Shown: positions 7,750 through 17,419, numbered from the stretch's first letter. The stretch: 43,198 nt of DNA from Sphingobacteriia bacterium (GCA_011390575.1 JAABSE010000027.1:1-43198), one strand, 5' to 3'. A program made the numbers and translations. The notes: generated by a model not told the origin, from the letters alone.

Positions 7750-9239
7750 ATCAGCTCCTTTCTTAATCGGGCCACCGGAATATTAAGCTGCTCGCGGTAT
7801 TTTGCAACGGTTCGCCGGGCAATATTGTATCCTTTTTCTTTGAGAATTTTGGTCAGCTGTTCGTCGGTAACAGGTTTTACTTTATCTTCTGCACTGATAC
7901 AATCCTGCAGAATTTTCTTCACTTCACGGGTGGAAACCTCCTCCCCTTCTTCATTCTGGAGCGACTCGGAAAATAAAGTTTTCAGCAGGAAAGTGCCGTA
8001 AGGTGTCTGCACATATTTGCTGTTGGCAACTCTTGAAATGGTAGAAATGTCAAGCTGCACAATATCAGCAACATCCTTCAGAATCATAGGTCTGATTCTG
8101 GTTTCGTCTCCTGTAAGGAAATACTCTTTCTGAAGGCCCATAATGGCCTCCATGGTAACCAGCAAGGTGTTCTGTCTTTGTCTGATGGCATCAATAAACC
8201 ATTTGGCACCGTCGAGTTTTTGTTTCACAAACATAAACGCTTCCTTTTGCCGGGCATCAGACTTATTCTTTTGTCCGGCCATATTTTCCAGCATTTCGGT
8301 ATAGGTGCGGCTGATTTTCAGATCAGGGGCATTGCGCGAATTAAGGGTTAGTTCAAGCTCCCCGTTGTTGCTGCTGAGAATGAAGTCAGGCACAACATAC
8401 TGGGCTGATCTTCCGGCTTCCGTGAGGGTGTTTCCCGGCTTGGGATTCAGCTTGAGAATTTCATCAATGGCCCCCTTCAAATCTTCATCCGAGAAATTGT
8501 GCTTTTTCTGGATCTTCTGATAGTGCTTCTTCGTGAAATCATTGAAATTCTTTTCCAGCAAAAGGGTAGCATTTTCGATGGAAGGGGTACGTGGTGTTTT
8601 CCTGCGCATTTGCAACAAAAGACACTCCTGCAGATCCCTTGCCCCTACTCCGGGAGGATCAAACTCCTGAATTATGCGCAACAAACCCAGCACTTCTTTG
8701 AAGTCGGTCTTCACATTCAGTGAAAATGCCAAATCATCAATAAGCGAATGGATATCGCGCTGCAGGTAACCAGCATCATCAATATTACCAATGATATGCT
8801 GAGCCACTAACTCTTCCTGTTCATTCAAATCTCTCAATCCCAGCTGGCTTAGCAGGTGTTCCTGAAAACTGAATGATGATGACATAGGCATTTCCTTATG
8901 CTCATCATCTGCACTGGTGTTATTGGCTGCCAACTTGTAATTGGGGATATCATCGTCTTCGATATAATCGCTGATATCGAATTCATTGTCCGGGTCTACT
9001 TCCGGCTCATCAAAGTCCTTGTCATCGGGATCAAAATCATCTTCAAAATCATCAGCCGCCGAATCCTCAATCTCCTCAAACTCCTCATCAGCTCCCTCTT
9101 CCAGGGCAGGATTTTCCTCAATTTCTTCCTTGATACGCTGCTCAAGAAGCAATGTAGGAAGTTGCAGCAGCTTCATGAGTTGAATCTGCTGAGGAGATAG
9201 CTTTTGCAGGAGTTTTTGTTGTAACCGTTGCTTTAACAT
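7746..9239 (-). CDS. rpoN: RNA polymerase sigma-54 factor
   Basis: 497 residues. Region I is the Gln/Leu-rich activator-interacting segment (LSPQQIQLMKLLQLPTLLLEQ, 15-35). Region II is a strongly acidic stretch at about 45-110. The core-binding and DNA-binding regions follow, with the RpoN box ARRTVAKYRE at 474-483. Sigma-54 directs RNA polymerase to GG/GC (-24/-12) promoters and needs AAA+ activators, two of which are encoded in this window. The gene sits 95 bases after asnS on the same strand, and its stop overlaps the start of the PAP2-like gene. Confidence 0.98.
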   Translation of the reverse strand: MLKQRLQQKLLQKLSPQQIQLMKLLQLPTLLLEQRIKEEIEENPALEEGADEEFEEIEDSAADDFEDDFDPDDKDFDEPEVDPDNEFDISDYIEDDDIPNYKLAANNTSADDEHKEMPMSSSFSFQEHLLSQLGLRDLNEQEELVAQHIIGNIDDAGYLQRDIHSLIDDLAFSLNVKTDFKEVLGLLRIIQEFDPPGVGARDLQECLLLQMRRKTPRTPSIENATLLLEKNFNDFTKKHYQKIQKKHNFSDEDLKGAIDEILKLNPKPGNTLTEAGRSAQYVVPDFILSSNNGELELTLNSRNAPDLKISRTYTEMLENMAGQKNKSDARQKEAFMFVKQKLDGAKWFIDAIRQRQNTLLVTMEAIMGLQKEYFLTGDETRIRPMILKDVADIVQLDISTISRVANSKYVQTPYGTFLLKTLFSESLQNEEGEEVSTREVKKILQDCISAEDKVKPVTDEQLTKILKEKGYNIARRTVAKYREQLNIPVARLRKELI

Positions 9240-9334
9240 GGTTGATGATTTACAATAGGATTTTAGGGTGTAATTTACTACATTAAACGTTGGCCAAATT
9301 AAGAATTTTTTTTGATACCCTTTCGCTCTTAATG

Positions 9335-10744
9335 TTAAAATTCGGCATTAAGAGGAGCACGGGGAAAGGGAATAACATCCCTGATATTGCCCATTCCTGT
9401 AATAAACAACATTAATCTTTCAAAGCCCAGACCGAAACCACTATGGGGAGCGGTTCCGAATTTTCGTGTTTCCAGATACCACCAGACATCCTTCTCCGGA
9501 ATGCCCATTTCTTTGATGCGGCTTACAAGCTTGTCATAATTCTCCTCACGCTGGCTTCCACCTATGATTTCACCAATTTTGGGAAATAGTACATCCATAG
9601 CCCTTACGGTTTTACCATCGTCATTTTGCTTCATGTAAAATGCCTTGATGTCTCTGGGATAGTCGGTAAGTATAACAGGTTTTTTGAAATGTTTTTCCAC
9701 CAGGTATCTCTCGTGCTCAGACTGCAGGTCGACACCCCATTTTACAGGAAACTCAAATTTTTCGCCGGATTTTTCCAGTATTTCAATGGCTGCAGTGTAG
9801 CTCAATCTTTCAAAGGTATTGCTTGTTACAAACTGCAATCTTTCAATCAGTTCTTTGTCATACATTTTCTGCAGAAACTCCAGATCATCTGCGCAATTCT
9901 CCAGCACATAACCAATGAGATACTTCAGGAAATCCTCGGCAAGATCCTGGTTGTCATTAATATCGTAAAAAGCCATTTCCGGCTCAATCATCCAGAACTC
10001 TGCCAGGTGGCGGGTAGTATTGGAGTTCTCGGCCCTGAAAGTAGGTCCAAAAGTATAGATATTGGACAATGCCAAAGCTCCCAGCTCTCCCTCCAGCTGA
10101 CCACTTACAGTAAGATTGGTTTCTTTGCCGAAAAAATCCTGCTGAAAATCAATTTTTCCTTCGGGTGTTGTGGGAACGTTGTGCAAGTCAAGAGTGGTAA
10201 CCCTGAACATGGCCCCGGCTCCTTCGGCATCTGACCCTGTTATAATAGGTGTATGGAGATAATAAAATCCTTTATCGTTGTAGTATTTATGAATGGCAAA
10301 AGCCAAAGCATGCCTGATGCGGAAAATAGCGCCAAAGGTATTGGTACGTGGACGCAGGTGAGCAATCTCGCGCAGAAACTCCAGGGAATGTCCTTTTTTT
10401 TGCAACGGATACGTTTCTGCATCGGCAGTGCCATACAATTCTATTTCATGGGCCAAAATTTCTACATTTTGCCCTGAACCCTTCGATTCAACCAGTTTTC
10501 CGTTGACAGAAATACACGCTCCGGTAGTGATTTTCTTCAGCATTTCATCATTGCCAAAGGACTGAACCTCTACCACAACCTGAATATTATGGATAATGCT
10601 TCCGTCGTTCAGGGCAATAAAGGCTACGTTTTTGTTGCCACGTTTCGTACGCACCCAGCCTTTTACGTTTACTTCACCATTTACCAGGCTTTCATCTTTT
10701 CCTTTGAGCAAATCAAATACTCTCTGCCGTCTTAATTCTTTCAT
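9335..10744 (-). CDS. asnS: Asparaginyl-tRNA synthetase
   Basis: 469 residues, the usual bacterial AsnRS length. An N-terminal OB-fold anticodon-binding domain ([19 protein letters not shown]) is followed by a class II catalytic core. Motif 2 is seen as [22 protein letters not shown], with the Asn-specific features of AsnRS rather than AspRS. Motif 3 is [15 protein letters not shown], and the C-terminus is [10 protein letters not shown]. It charges tRNA-Asn directly in the cytoplasm. It is first in a minus-strand group with rpoN and the PAP2-like gene, divergent from the SusC gene across a 424-base gap. Confidence 0.98.
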   Translation of the reverse strand: MKELRRQRVFDLLKGKDESLVNGEVNVKGWVRTKRGNKNVAFIALNDGSIIHNIQVVVEVQSFGNDEMLKKITTGACISVNGKLVESKGSGQNVEILAHEIELYGTADAETYPLQKKGHSLEFLREIAHLRPRTNTFGAIFRIRHALAFAIHKYYNDKGFYYLHTPIITGSDAEGAGAMFRVTTLDLHNVPTTPEGKIDFQQDFFGKETNLTVSGQLEGELGALALSNIYTFGPTFRAENSNTTRHLAEFWMIEPEMAFYDINDNQDLAEDFLKYLIGYVLENCADDLEFLQKMYDKELIERLQFVTSNTFERLSYTAAIEILEKSGEKFEFPVKWGVDLQSEHERYLVEKHFKKPVILTDYPRDIKAFYMKQNDDGKTVRAMDVLFPKIGEIIGGSQREENYDKLVSRIKEMGIPEKDVWWYLETRKFGTAPHSGFGLGFERLMLFITGMGNIRDVIPFPRAPLNAEF

Positions 10745-10885
10745 TTTTCAGTTCAATATGTTATTTACCAGTTTCTTTTTGCATCTCATTCCCATTGAAA
10801 ACATTGTGAATCAATTCTCATTTGTATTATGGCAATGGGCAGGGCCAGACCAGCATACATATTTATGGTCTGATACCCGGCAGGG

Positions 10886-10908
10886 TGCAAAATTAATAGA
10901 ATTTTGCA
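10886..10908. repeat. Perfect 9-bp inverted repeat, possible operator
   Basis: TGCAAAATT and AATTTTGCA are separated by AATAG. There is no following T-tract, so it is not a terminator on the plus strand. Position in the divergent asnS/susC gap suggests a protein-binding site; this is inference. Confidence 0.4.
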
Positions 10909-11102
10909 AAGCAGTTTTACTCTTGGCATTTATTATCCAAATAGTTTTGCCTCAGCAGTTTGAGAAAAATCATGCCGAAAGCTCACCATCCAAACATATA
11001 AGTTTTGCTACACAGACAGTAGCCAAACATTCTTAACACCCTCAATTTAAGACTATCATCATTTAAAATGGGTATTAATTAAAATTTTTAAAATATTCTT
11101 CT

Positions 11103-11110
11103 TATACTTG
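11103..11110 (+). promoter_or_regulatory. Possible -7 promoter box for the SusC operon
   Basis: TATACTTG has one mismatch to TAnnTTTG and lies 58 bases before the SusC ATG. No -33 element is evident in the preceding A/T-rich stretch. Confidence 0.3.
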
Positions 11111-11168
11111 CAGCGAAATATCAGTTTCGCTTTAAACCAAAAAGCAACATTAACAAATACTAACCTTT

Positions 11169-14108
11169 ATGAAAAAAGTTTTTATCAGTATTGTTTTGCT
11201 TGCCTTAACCATTGTGGGTGTAAAAGCTCAGCAAATTGAGGTAACAGGCACAGTAACATCATTTATGGAAGACAATATGCCACTACCGGGCGTAACAGTG
11301 CAAATCAAGGGCACTACACAAGGTACCATAACAGATTTTGACGGCCGTTACAGCATAGAAGTTTCACCTAATGATACACTATTGTTCAGTTACGTGGGAA
11401 TGGTAACAGAAGCTATACCTGTGGAGGGCCAAACACGTATCGACATCGGATTAATGATGGATGTAGCAAGTTTGGGTGAAGTTGTGGTAGTAGGTTATGG
11501 CACAGAGTCCAGCCGATTGATTTCAGGGTCACTGGGAGTAGTAGGCGAGAATGAAATCAGGGATGTTCCCATGCGCACCATTGACGGTGTGCTGCAGGGT
11601 CGTTCGGCCGGTGTGCAGATTTCGCAGAATTCCGGTACTCCGGGAGCAGCCACCACGGTAAGAATCAGGGGTAACAGCTCCATTTCTGCAGGCAATGAAC
11701 CACTTTATGTAGTGGATGGGATTCCTGTTACTACAGGAAATTTCGGTCAGGTGGGCTTTTCCGGCCAGGGCATTAATGCGCTTTCCGACATCAACCCCAA
11801 CGACATTGAATCCATTACCGTACTGAAAGATGCATCTGCTGCAGCAATTTACGGTGCCAGGGCAACCAACGGAGTAATTCTTATTACCACCAAAAGAGGT
11901 ACCGCCCAGGAAACCAGCATAAACTTCAACGCCACTTATGGGTTGCAGGATGTAGAAAACCGCCTTGAAATGCTCAATGCAAAACAATGGCACGAACTGA
12001 AGGAGACCACGCCTGCTGATCCTGCCAGCATTAAAAATACCGACTGGCTCGACCAGGTGCTACGCAGGGCTCCCATGGCCAACTATGAGCTATCAGCCAA
12101 TGGTGGCAATGAAAAAACTACTTTTTTTGTTTCCGGGAATTATTATACACAGGAAGGTGTAGTACTGGGAACTTCCTATGAAAGACTCAACGGACGACTC
12201 AACGTTGACCACAAGGTTAACGAAAAATTTGATTTGGGGGCCAGTCTCGGAGTGAGCTACTCGCTGAACAATCGCGTAGAAGGCGATCAGTCCCTCAATG
12301 CACCCCTCGCCAATGCAATTGCCAATCCGGCAATTTTCCCTGTATACAATGAGGATGGCAGCTATAACGAAGATGCTCCTTTTGCCAATCCTGTGGCCAT
12401 CGGTAAAGAAGCCATCAATGAGGCACATTCTTACCGTACCATTGGCAATGTATTTGGCGACTATCGCATCTTTCCCAATCTTACTTTCAGCACCAAATGG
12501 GGTTTTGATTACCTGAGCCTGCGCGAGCACAGTTACGATCCCACTACCACAAGACAAGGTGCAAGATCCAACGGGATTGGTATTGCAGCGCAAAACAATG
12601 TGCTGAATATTGTTGCCAATAACACCCTGCGATACAACACCAGCATTGCAGATATGCACAACCTGGATATGCTGGCAGGATACTCTTTTGAGATGTTTCA
12701 ACGTAGAAATCTGTTCATCAGGGGAGTGGATTTCCCCAATGAATATTTCGAGTACCTGGCAGAAGCAGGAACCATTTCTGATGCCTATGCAAGATCACTC
12801 AACAGGGGTATCAGTTCCTACTTCGGACAGTTACGCTACAATTATGATTACCGGTATATCTTTACGGCTACTGCCCGCTACGATGGATCTACCAAATTCA
12901 GCGAAAACAACCGATATGGTTTCTTCCCTGCCGCATCTGCCGCATGGAGAATGTCGGAAGAAGGATTCTTTAAGGACCTCAACACGCCCATCAATGAATG
13001 GCGCTGGAGAGCAAGTTATGGTATTACGGGTAATGACGGGATTCCTGATTTTGCTTACCTGGCACTCTTTGGAGGCGGCTCCAACTACCTGGGAGAGTCA
13101 GGAATTTACCCCCTTAGCCTGCACAATCCCGACCTGAAATGGGAAACCACTTACCAGCTTAATGCAGGAGTAGATATTGGTATGTGGAATGACAGGCTTG
13201 AGATTTCTGTAGATTATTACAACAACCAAACCCAGGATCTGCTTTTCAGCCGTCCTGTTTCCATGACTGCCGGTTCATCCAGCATCACCTCCAACATTGG
13301 TGAGCTTGAAAACAAAGGAATTGAACTAAGCATCAAAACCATTAATTTCGAAACCAGTGATTTCAGCTGGTCATCCTCTTTCAACCTTTCACGCAACCGC
13401 AACAAAGTACTCTCTCTTTATAAAGACCAGCCACTCGATAACCTCGGAAGGGGTAGTAACAGTGTAAGAGTTGGCGAACCCATCGGTATTTTTTATGGCT
13501 ACAACAGCCTGGGAGTTGACCCCTCCACCGGTGATATTGTTTTTGAAGACACAAACGATGATGGTGTTATCGACGCCAGCGACCGCACAAAAATCGGGGA
13601 TCCTAACCCTGACTTTACCGGTGGTTTTGGCAACATTGTTACCTGGAGAAACTTTGAACTCAACGTATTTTTACAGTTCTCCTACGGAAACGACATCTTC
13701 AATGGTACGCGCATCTTCATCGAATCCATGAAGGGAAGCGACAACCAAACCATAGCAGTGCTTGACAGGTGGCGCGAACCGGGCGATGAGACACATATTC
13801 CCAGAGCAACAGGGCGCGACCCCAACAATAACAACAGGATATCTTCCCGTTTTATTGAAGATGGCTCCTACCTGCGTGTTAAAAATCTTTCTCTCTCCTA
13901 CAATGTTGACAAGGCTTTCGTAGAAAGAATAGGAATGAGAAGCGCCAGGGTATTCATTACCGGACAAAACCTCCTGACCTTCACCAACTACAGCGGAATG
14001 GATCCGGAAGTAAACTACGCCGGCCCTGACAACCTGGTGCTGGGTACCGATTTCTTTACTTATCCGCAAGTAAGAACCGTTTCCATAGGTATAAACTTAG
14101 GACTTTAA
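11169..14108 (+). CDS. SusC/RagA-family TonB-linked outer-membrane transporter
   Basis: 979 residues. The signal peptide ends at KAQQ (about 20). A carboxypeptidase-regulatory-like domain follows (residues 24-100, PLPGVTVQIKGTTQGTITDFDGRYSI), then the TonB-box region EVVVVGYGT near 105-113 and the plug domain (LQGRSAGVQI, VRIRGNSSI, PLYVVDGIP, SITVLKDASAAAIYGARATNGVILITTKRG). The large C-terminal beta-barrel ends in VRTVSIGINLGL. Such proteins take up polymers or oligomers (glycans or peptides) at TonB expense, with a SusD lid. It is followed after 22 bases by the SusD gene, and the operon context (cyanophycinase, YfcC carrier) suggests a peptide-type rather than a glycan substrate. No glycoside hydrolase is nearby. 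Confidence 0.97.
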   Translation: MKKVFISIVLLALTIVGVKAQQIEVTGTVTSFMEDNMPLPGVTVQIKGTTQGTITDFDGRYSIEVSPNDTLLFSYVGMVTEAIPVEGQTRIDIGLMMDVASLGEVVVVGYGTESSRLISGSLGVVGENEIRDVPMRTIDGVLQGRSAGVQISQNSGTPGAATTVRIRGNSSISAGNEPLYVVDGIPVTTGNFGQVGFSGQGINALSDINPNDIESITVLKDASAAAIYGARATNGVILITTKRGTAQETSINFNATYGLQDVENRLEMLNAKQWHELKETTPADPASIKNTDWLDQVLRRAPMANYELSANGGNEKTTFFVSGNYYTQEGVVLGTSYERLNGRLNVDHKVNEKFDLGASLGVSYSLNNRVEGDQSLNAPLANAIANPAIFPVYNEDGSYNEDAPFANPVAIGKEAINEAHSYRTIGNVFGDYRIFPNLTFSTKWGFDYLSLREHSYDPTTTRQGARSNGIGIAAQNNVLNIVANNTLRYNTSIADMHNLDMLAGYSFEMFQRRNLFIRGVDFPNEYFEYLAEAGTISDAYARSLNRGISSYFGQLRYNYDYRYIFTATARYDGSTKFSENNRYGFFPAASAAWRMSEEGFFKDLNTPINEWRWRASYGITGNDGIPDFAYLALFGGGSNYLGESGIYPLSLHNPDLKWETTYQLNAGVDIGMWNDRLEISVDYYNNQTQDLLFSRPVSMTAGSSSITSNIGELENKGIELSIKTINFETSDFSWSSSFNLSRNRNKVLSLYKDQPLDNLGRGSNSVRVGEPIGIFYGYNSLGVDPSTGDIVFEDTNDDGVIDASDRTKIGDPNPDFTGGFGNIVTWRNFELNVFLQFSYGNDIFNGTRIFIESMKGSDNQTIAVLDRWREPGDETHIPRATGRDPNNNNRISSRFIEDGSYLRVKNLSLSYNVDKAFVERIGMRSARVFITGQNLLTFTNYSGMDPEVNYAGPDNLVLGTDFFTYPQVRTVSIGINLGL

Positions 14109-14130
14109 AAATTAAAAACGATATACTATC

Positions 14131-15486
14131 ATGAAGAAATTATTTTTTATAACCGCGATATTTGCATTTCTCTGGGTTTCCTGCGACATACTGGACGTAG
14201 ACCCTGAGCATTCAATCCCTGCAGATGCTGCCATCAACAACAGAAATGATGTTATAAGGGCCGTAAACGGATGCTACGATGCATTTCAGGCTGCCGGATA
14301 CTACGGCCGCAACTATATTGCTGTGGGTGACCTCTCAGCAGACAATCTCATCTGGAGCGGAACAACCGCCGGTTACAACCAGATTGATAACAACAGCATT
14401 CTGGCCGACAATGTTGTGGCAGAAGGTATCTGGGCCGACATTTACGGAGCCATCAACAGGGTAAACAATGTGATTGACCGTATTCCGGAACTGGATGATC
14501 TTGAACCGGAGGAAGCAGAAGAAATTCTGTCGGAAATGTATTTCCTCAGGGCTTTGGCCCATTATGATTTGATGAGGGTTTTCGGTGGAGTACCCATCCG
14601 CACCAATGCCGTGCAGCCCACCGAAGAAGAACTCAATATACCCCGTTCTTCCATGGAAGATGTTTTCAATCAGATTTTTGATGATTTGGAAGCTGCTGAA
14701 GCAAATATTACCGGCACCATCGTAACAGGGAAAGCATCCGAAGCAGCAGTGCACGCGCTGAAAGCACGTGTTTTGCTACACAGTTATTATTTCAATCCGG
14801 CACAGAACAGAGACTCCCTCTTCTCTGCCATAGATGCGGCCACCAAAGTAATCAATGACTTCAATCTCTCTCTTGAAGATGACTATGCTTATCTGTTTAG
14901 TGGAAATATCAACAACGAGTCCATTTTCGAGATTGAGTTCAATGAGCAGGACAGAAACCGTTTGGCAGAATACTTCTTCCCCACTGCCATCAGCGGAAGA
15001 TATGAATTTGCACCCGACAGTGCACTTATTGAAAGTTACGAAGAAGATGATGAAAGGCTGGAAGCTTCTGTTGCCTTTTCAGGTGTTGACCCCTATGCCA
15101 TCAAGTACAGCGACATAGAAACAGGCACTGACAATGTATATGTTTTCCGGCTTGCTGAAATGCACCTTATCAGGGCCGAGGCCAATGCGCAGCTGGTAGA
15201 AGATGCCGCCATCATACTGACCGATCTGAATGCGGTAAGAGAAAGAGCCGGTCTTGAGCCTTCTACGACAACAAACCATCAGGCTTTGTTGCTTGAAATT
15301 GAAGAACAACGGCGACTGGAGTTTGCTTTTGAAGGACACCGCTGGTACGATCTGGTAAGAACCGGCAGAGCAGTGGAGGTACTGGAAGGAATTACCAACA
15401 TCAATCAAACCTTGTTTCCCATTCCGTTAAATGAAATCCTTGCCAATGACGGCATTGGTGAAGAAGATCAAAACCCGGGATATTAA
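14131..15486 (+). CDS. SusD/RagB-family surface substrate-binding lipoprotein
   Basis: 451 residues. A lipoprotein signal has Cys18 in WVSC, followed by DILDVDPEH, the usual start of SusD proteins. Helical TPR-like blocks include WADIYGAINRVNNVIDRI and AEEILSEMYFLRALAHYDLMRVFGGVPI near 130-155. The family C-terminus reads LLEIEEQRRLEFAFEGHRWYDLVRTGRAVEVL, then FPIPLNEILAN. At about 450 residues it is shorter than many glycan SusDs (500-600). It forms the lid of the SusC barrel and captures substrate at the cell surface. The gene starts 22 bases after the SusC gene, and the pair is co-transcribed. Confidence 0.97.
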   Translation: MKKLFFITAIFAFLWVSCDILDVDPEHSIPADAAINNRNDVIRAVNGCYDAFQAAGYYGRNYIAVGDLSADNLIWSGTTAGYNQIDNNSILADNVVAEGIWADIYGAINRVNNVIDRIPELDDLEPEEAEEILSEMYFLRALAHYDLMRVFGGVPIRTNAVQPTEEELNIPRSSMEDVFNQIFDDLEAAEANITGTIVTGKASEAAVHALKARVLLHSYYFNPAQNRDSLFSAIDAATKVINDFNLSLEDDYAYLFSGNINNESIFEIEFNEQDRNRLAEYFFPTAISGRYEFAPDSALIESYEEDDERLEASVAFSGVDPYAIKYSDIETGTDNVYVFRLAEMHLIRAEANAQLVEDAAIILTDLNAVRERAGLEPSTTTNHQALLLEIEEQRRLEFAFEGHRWYDLVRTGRAVEVLEGITNINQTLFPIPLNEILANDGIGEEDQNPGY

Positions 15487-15585
15487 TCGAGATAACAATA
15501 TAAGTTCTTTAACTCTTTGTATCAATTTCTGAATATTATATTGGAAAGAAAAGCAAGAATAAAGAACCACAAAAAATAACACAAT

Positions 15586-16473
15586 ATGAAAGCATTCAAA
15601 ATGATAAAAAGTTTATGGCTGATGGCAGGAGTGCTGGCATTGCTCCTTACAGCCTGCGAATCAGATGACATATCGATTCCAACGCCGAGTACCCAGGCAG
15701 GATTTGATTATACATTTGAACTGTTTACGGATCCGGAAACCGGAAATGTGTTTTACGAGGTTTCTTTTACCAATCATTCGCTTTATGCTGCATCCTACGA
15801 ATGGGATTTTGGCGATGGCGAAACTTCTCAGGAAGAGAACCCGGTGCATACCTATACCGAAAACGGTATTTTTGATGTAACCCTTACCGTAACCCCCATG
15901 CCGGAGCAGGAAAGCATTCATTACAACAACCTGACTGCCTCCGACAGACTGGTACTGGTACCCACCATTTTCCAGGAAGGATTTGAAGATCCCGGACTGG
16001 CAGGGAATTTCCCTCCCGAAGGCTGGCTGCTCATCGACAATGACGGCGATGGTCTCAACTGGTACTGGGATGAGTTTGAAGGCGAATATTATATTCTTTC
16101 GCAATCCTGGACTGCCGATACCGGCCCTCTTACTCCTGACAACTGGATTGTTACTCCGGCCATTGATCTGACAGAAGTCACCAGCGGAGTCTCCCTGCAG
16201 TTTGATGTTACCCCCACAGCCAATACGCCTGATTTCCGGACGGAAAACTACAGCGTAATGGTTTCTACCACAGGGACCAACCCTGAAGACTTCACAGAGG
16301 TATTCAACGAACGGCTGCAGCCTGATATGGAAAACTGGGTATGGTTGCTCAGGGATGTAAACCTGAGCGAGTATACCGGCGAAACCATTTATATTGCTTT
16401 CCGCCACCATGAATCAACAGATCTTGACCGGATAGCACTTACCAATATTCACGTTTTCCAGTCGGGAAACTAA
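15586..16473 (+). CDS. Surface lipoprotein with PKD and choice-of-anchor-J (cleaved adhesin) domains
   Basis: 295 residues. A lipoprotein signal has Cys24 in LLTAC. A PKD domain covers about 40-110, with the signature WDFGDGETSQEENPVHTY. A jelly-roll domain of the choice-of-anchor J/cleaved adhesin type spans about 130-293 (GFEDPG, PEGWLLIDNDGDGLNWYW, LTPDNWIVTPAIDL, VMVSTTGTNPEDF, IYIAFRHHESTDLDRIALTNI). Both domains are non-catalytic binding modules. Its place as third gene after SusC and SusD is that of the SusE/F-type accessory binding lipoprotein, so it probably helps to hold the polymer at the surface. A hairpin follows it, before the cyanophycinase gene. Confidence 0.85.
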   Translation: MKAFKMIKSLWLMAGVLALLLTACESDDISIPTPSTQAGFDYTFELFTDPETGNVFYEVSFTNHSLYAASYEWDFGDGETSQEENPVHTYTENGIFDVTLTVTPMPEQESIHYNNLTASDRLVLVPTIFQEGFEDPGLAGNFPPEGWLLIDNDGDGLNWYWDEFEGEYYILSQSWTADTGPLTPDNWIVTPAIDLTEVTSGVSLQFDVTPTANTPDFRTENYSVMVSTTGTNPEDFTEVFNERLQPDMENWVWLLRDVNLSEYTGETIYIAFRHHESTDLDRIALTNIHVFQSGN

Positions 16474-16487
16474 ACCTGCAATAACCC

Positions 16488-16528
16488 AAAGGGCCGTTGG
16501 ACGCCGAACCGGCAGCTAACGGCCCTTT
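16488..16528 (+). terminator. Hairpin between binding genes and cyanophycinase gene (attenuator or terminator)
   Basis: An 11-bp perfect stem (16488-16498 with 16518-16528, core GGGCCGTT/AACGGCCC) closes a 19-base loop that can itself form GCCG/CGGC. Only three T residues end the stem, so termination may be partial. It starts 15 bases after the preceding stop and ends 16 bases before the cyanophycinase ATG. Confidence 0.65.
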
Positions 16529-16544
16529 CTAATTTCAATACATC

Positions 16545-17396
16545 ATGACAAGATTTGGAATCATTTTAACCCTGGTGGGACTGGTATTTTCTGGTTGCAA
16601 TGCAACTCACCAGGATAAGCAAGATAAAGATAAAGGAGGATTATTCATTATAGGCGGAGGAAGCAGACCTGCAACCCTGGTAGATAGGATGATAGAAGAA
16701 TCGGGATTAAGAGAAGAGGGTTACGCCGTTGTATTGCCCATGTCGAGCAGCATGCCCGACTCTGCCATAATCTGGTCATCGGAGCAATTTATCGAAGCGG
16801 GAATAACCACGATTACCGGTTTTAACTTCCTGCCCGGCGAAACACCGAACCCAACGAAAATTGACTCACTGAAAAATGCTGCGCTTATTTACATCAGCGG
16901 GGGAGATCAAAACAGGTTTATGTCGATTGTGGCTGGTACAGAAATAGAGCAAGCCATCCATGCGGCATGGGAGAATGGTGCGCTGATAGCAGGTACCAGC
17001 GCAGGAGCAGCTGTAATGAGCCGGCAAATGATTACCGGCAATGAACTACGTTACCCCGAATACAGCGCCACTTTTCGCACCATTGAATCCGAAAACCTTG
17101 AGTTGGCAACAGGACTGGGCTTTCTTCAATCGGCAATTGTTGATCAGCATTTTATCTGGAGAAGCAGACACAACAGACTTCTTACGGCCATCATTGAAAA
17201 TCCTGAGCTGCAAGGCATTGGGATTGATGAATCCACTGCCATACTGGTAAGGGGCAACCAGGCAGAAGTTGTTGGTGAAGCTCAGGTGATGGTTTTCACA
17301 AACCCCGACCATTCTTTTTTTGAAAAAAACCACAAACTGGGAGCCAGAAACCTAAAAATTGACATATATTTATCGGGCGAAAAATTTGGCATTTAA
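16545..17396 (+). CDS. Lipoprotein cyanophycinase (peptidase family S51)
   Basis: 283 residues. The lipobox FSGC puts the lipid on Cys18, so the enzyme acts outside the cytoplasm, in the periplasm or at the surface. Catalytic features are GGDQ at 119-122 (Gln122) and the nucleophile elbow GTSAG at 150-154 (Ser152). The string D200-Q201-H202 is followed by Arg206, Arg208 and Arg211. From general knowledge of Synechocystis CphB, the corresponding set is Gln101, Ser132, Asp172-Gln173-His174, Arg178, Arg180 and Arg183, with identical spacing from the Asp to the arginines. CphB cuts the poly-Asp/Arg polymer cyanophycin to beta-Asp-Arg dipeptides. Dipeptidase E, the other S51 branch, is less likely. 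The 23-base gap to the carrier gene implies an operon. Confidence 0.88.
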   Translation: MTRFGIILTLVGLVFSGCNATHQDKQDKDKGGLFIIGGGSRPATLVDRMIEESGLREEGYAVVLPMSSSMPDSAIIWSSEQFIEAGITTITGFNFLPGETPNPTKIDSLKNAALIYISGGDQNRFMSIVAGTEIEQAIHAAWENGALIAGTSAGAAVMSRQMITGNELRYPEYSATFRTIESENLELATGLGFLQSAIVDQHFIWRSRHNRLLTAIIENPELQGIGIDESTAILVRGNQAEVVGEAQVMVFTNPDHSFFEKNHKLGARNLKIDIYLSGEKFGI

Positions 17397-17419
17397 ATTA
17401 ACCTGTAACAACCATTTTC

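Larger units (their letters stand above)
10745..11168. other. asnS-susC divergent intergenic region with two inverted repeats
   Basis: No supportable gene. It holds a 7-bp inverted repeat (CAGACCA 10846-10852, TGGTCTG 10866-10872) and a perfect 9-bp AT-rich repeat (10886-10894 with 10900-10908, 5-base spacer). A variant -7 box for the SusC gene (TATACTTG, 11103-11110) differs at one position from TAnnTTTG. The repeats lie 190-280 bases upstream of that box. No sensor gene of the usual SusC/D regulators (hybrid two-component or ECF/anti-sigma) is adjacent. Confidence 0.6.
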
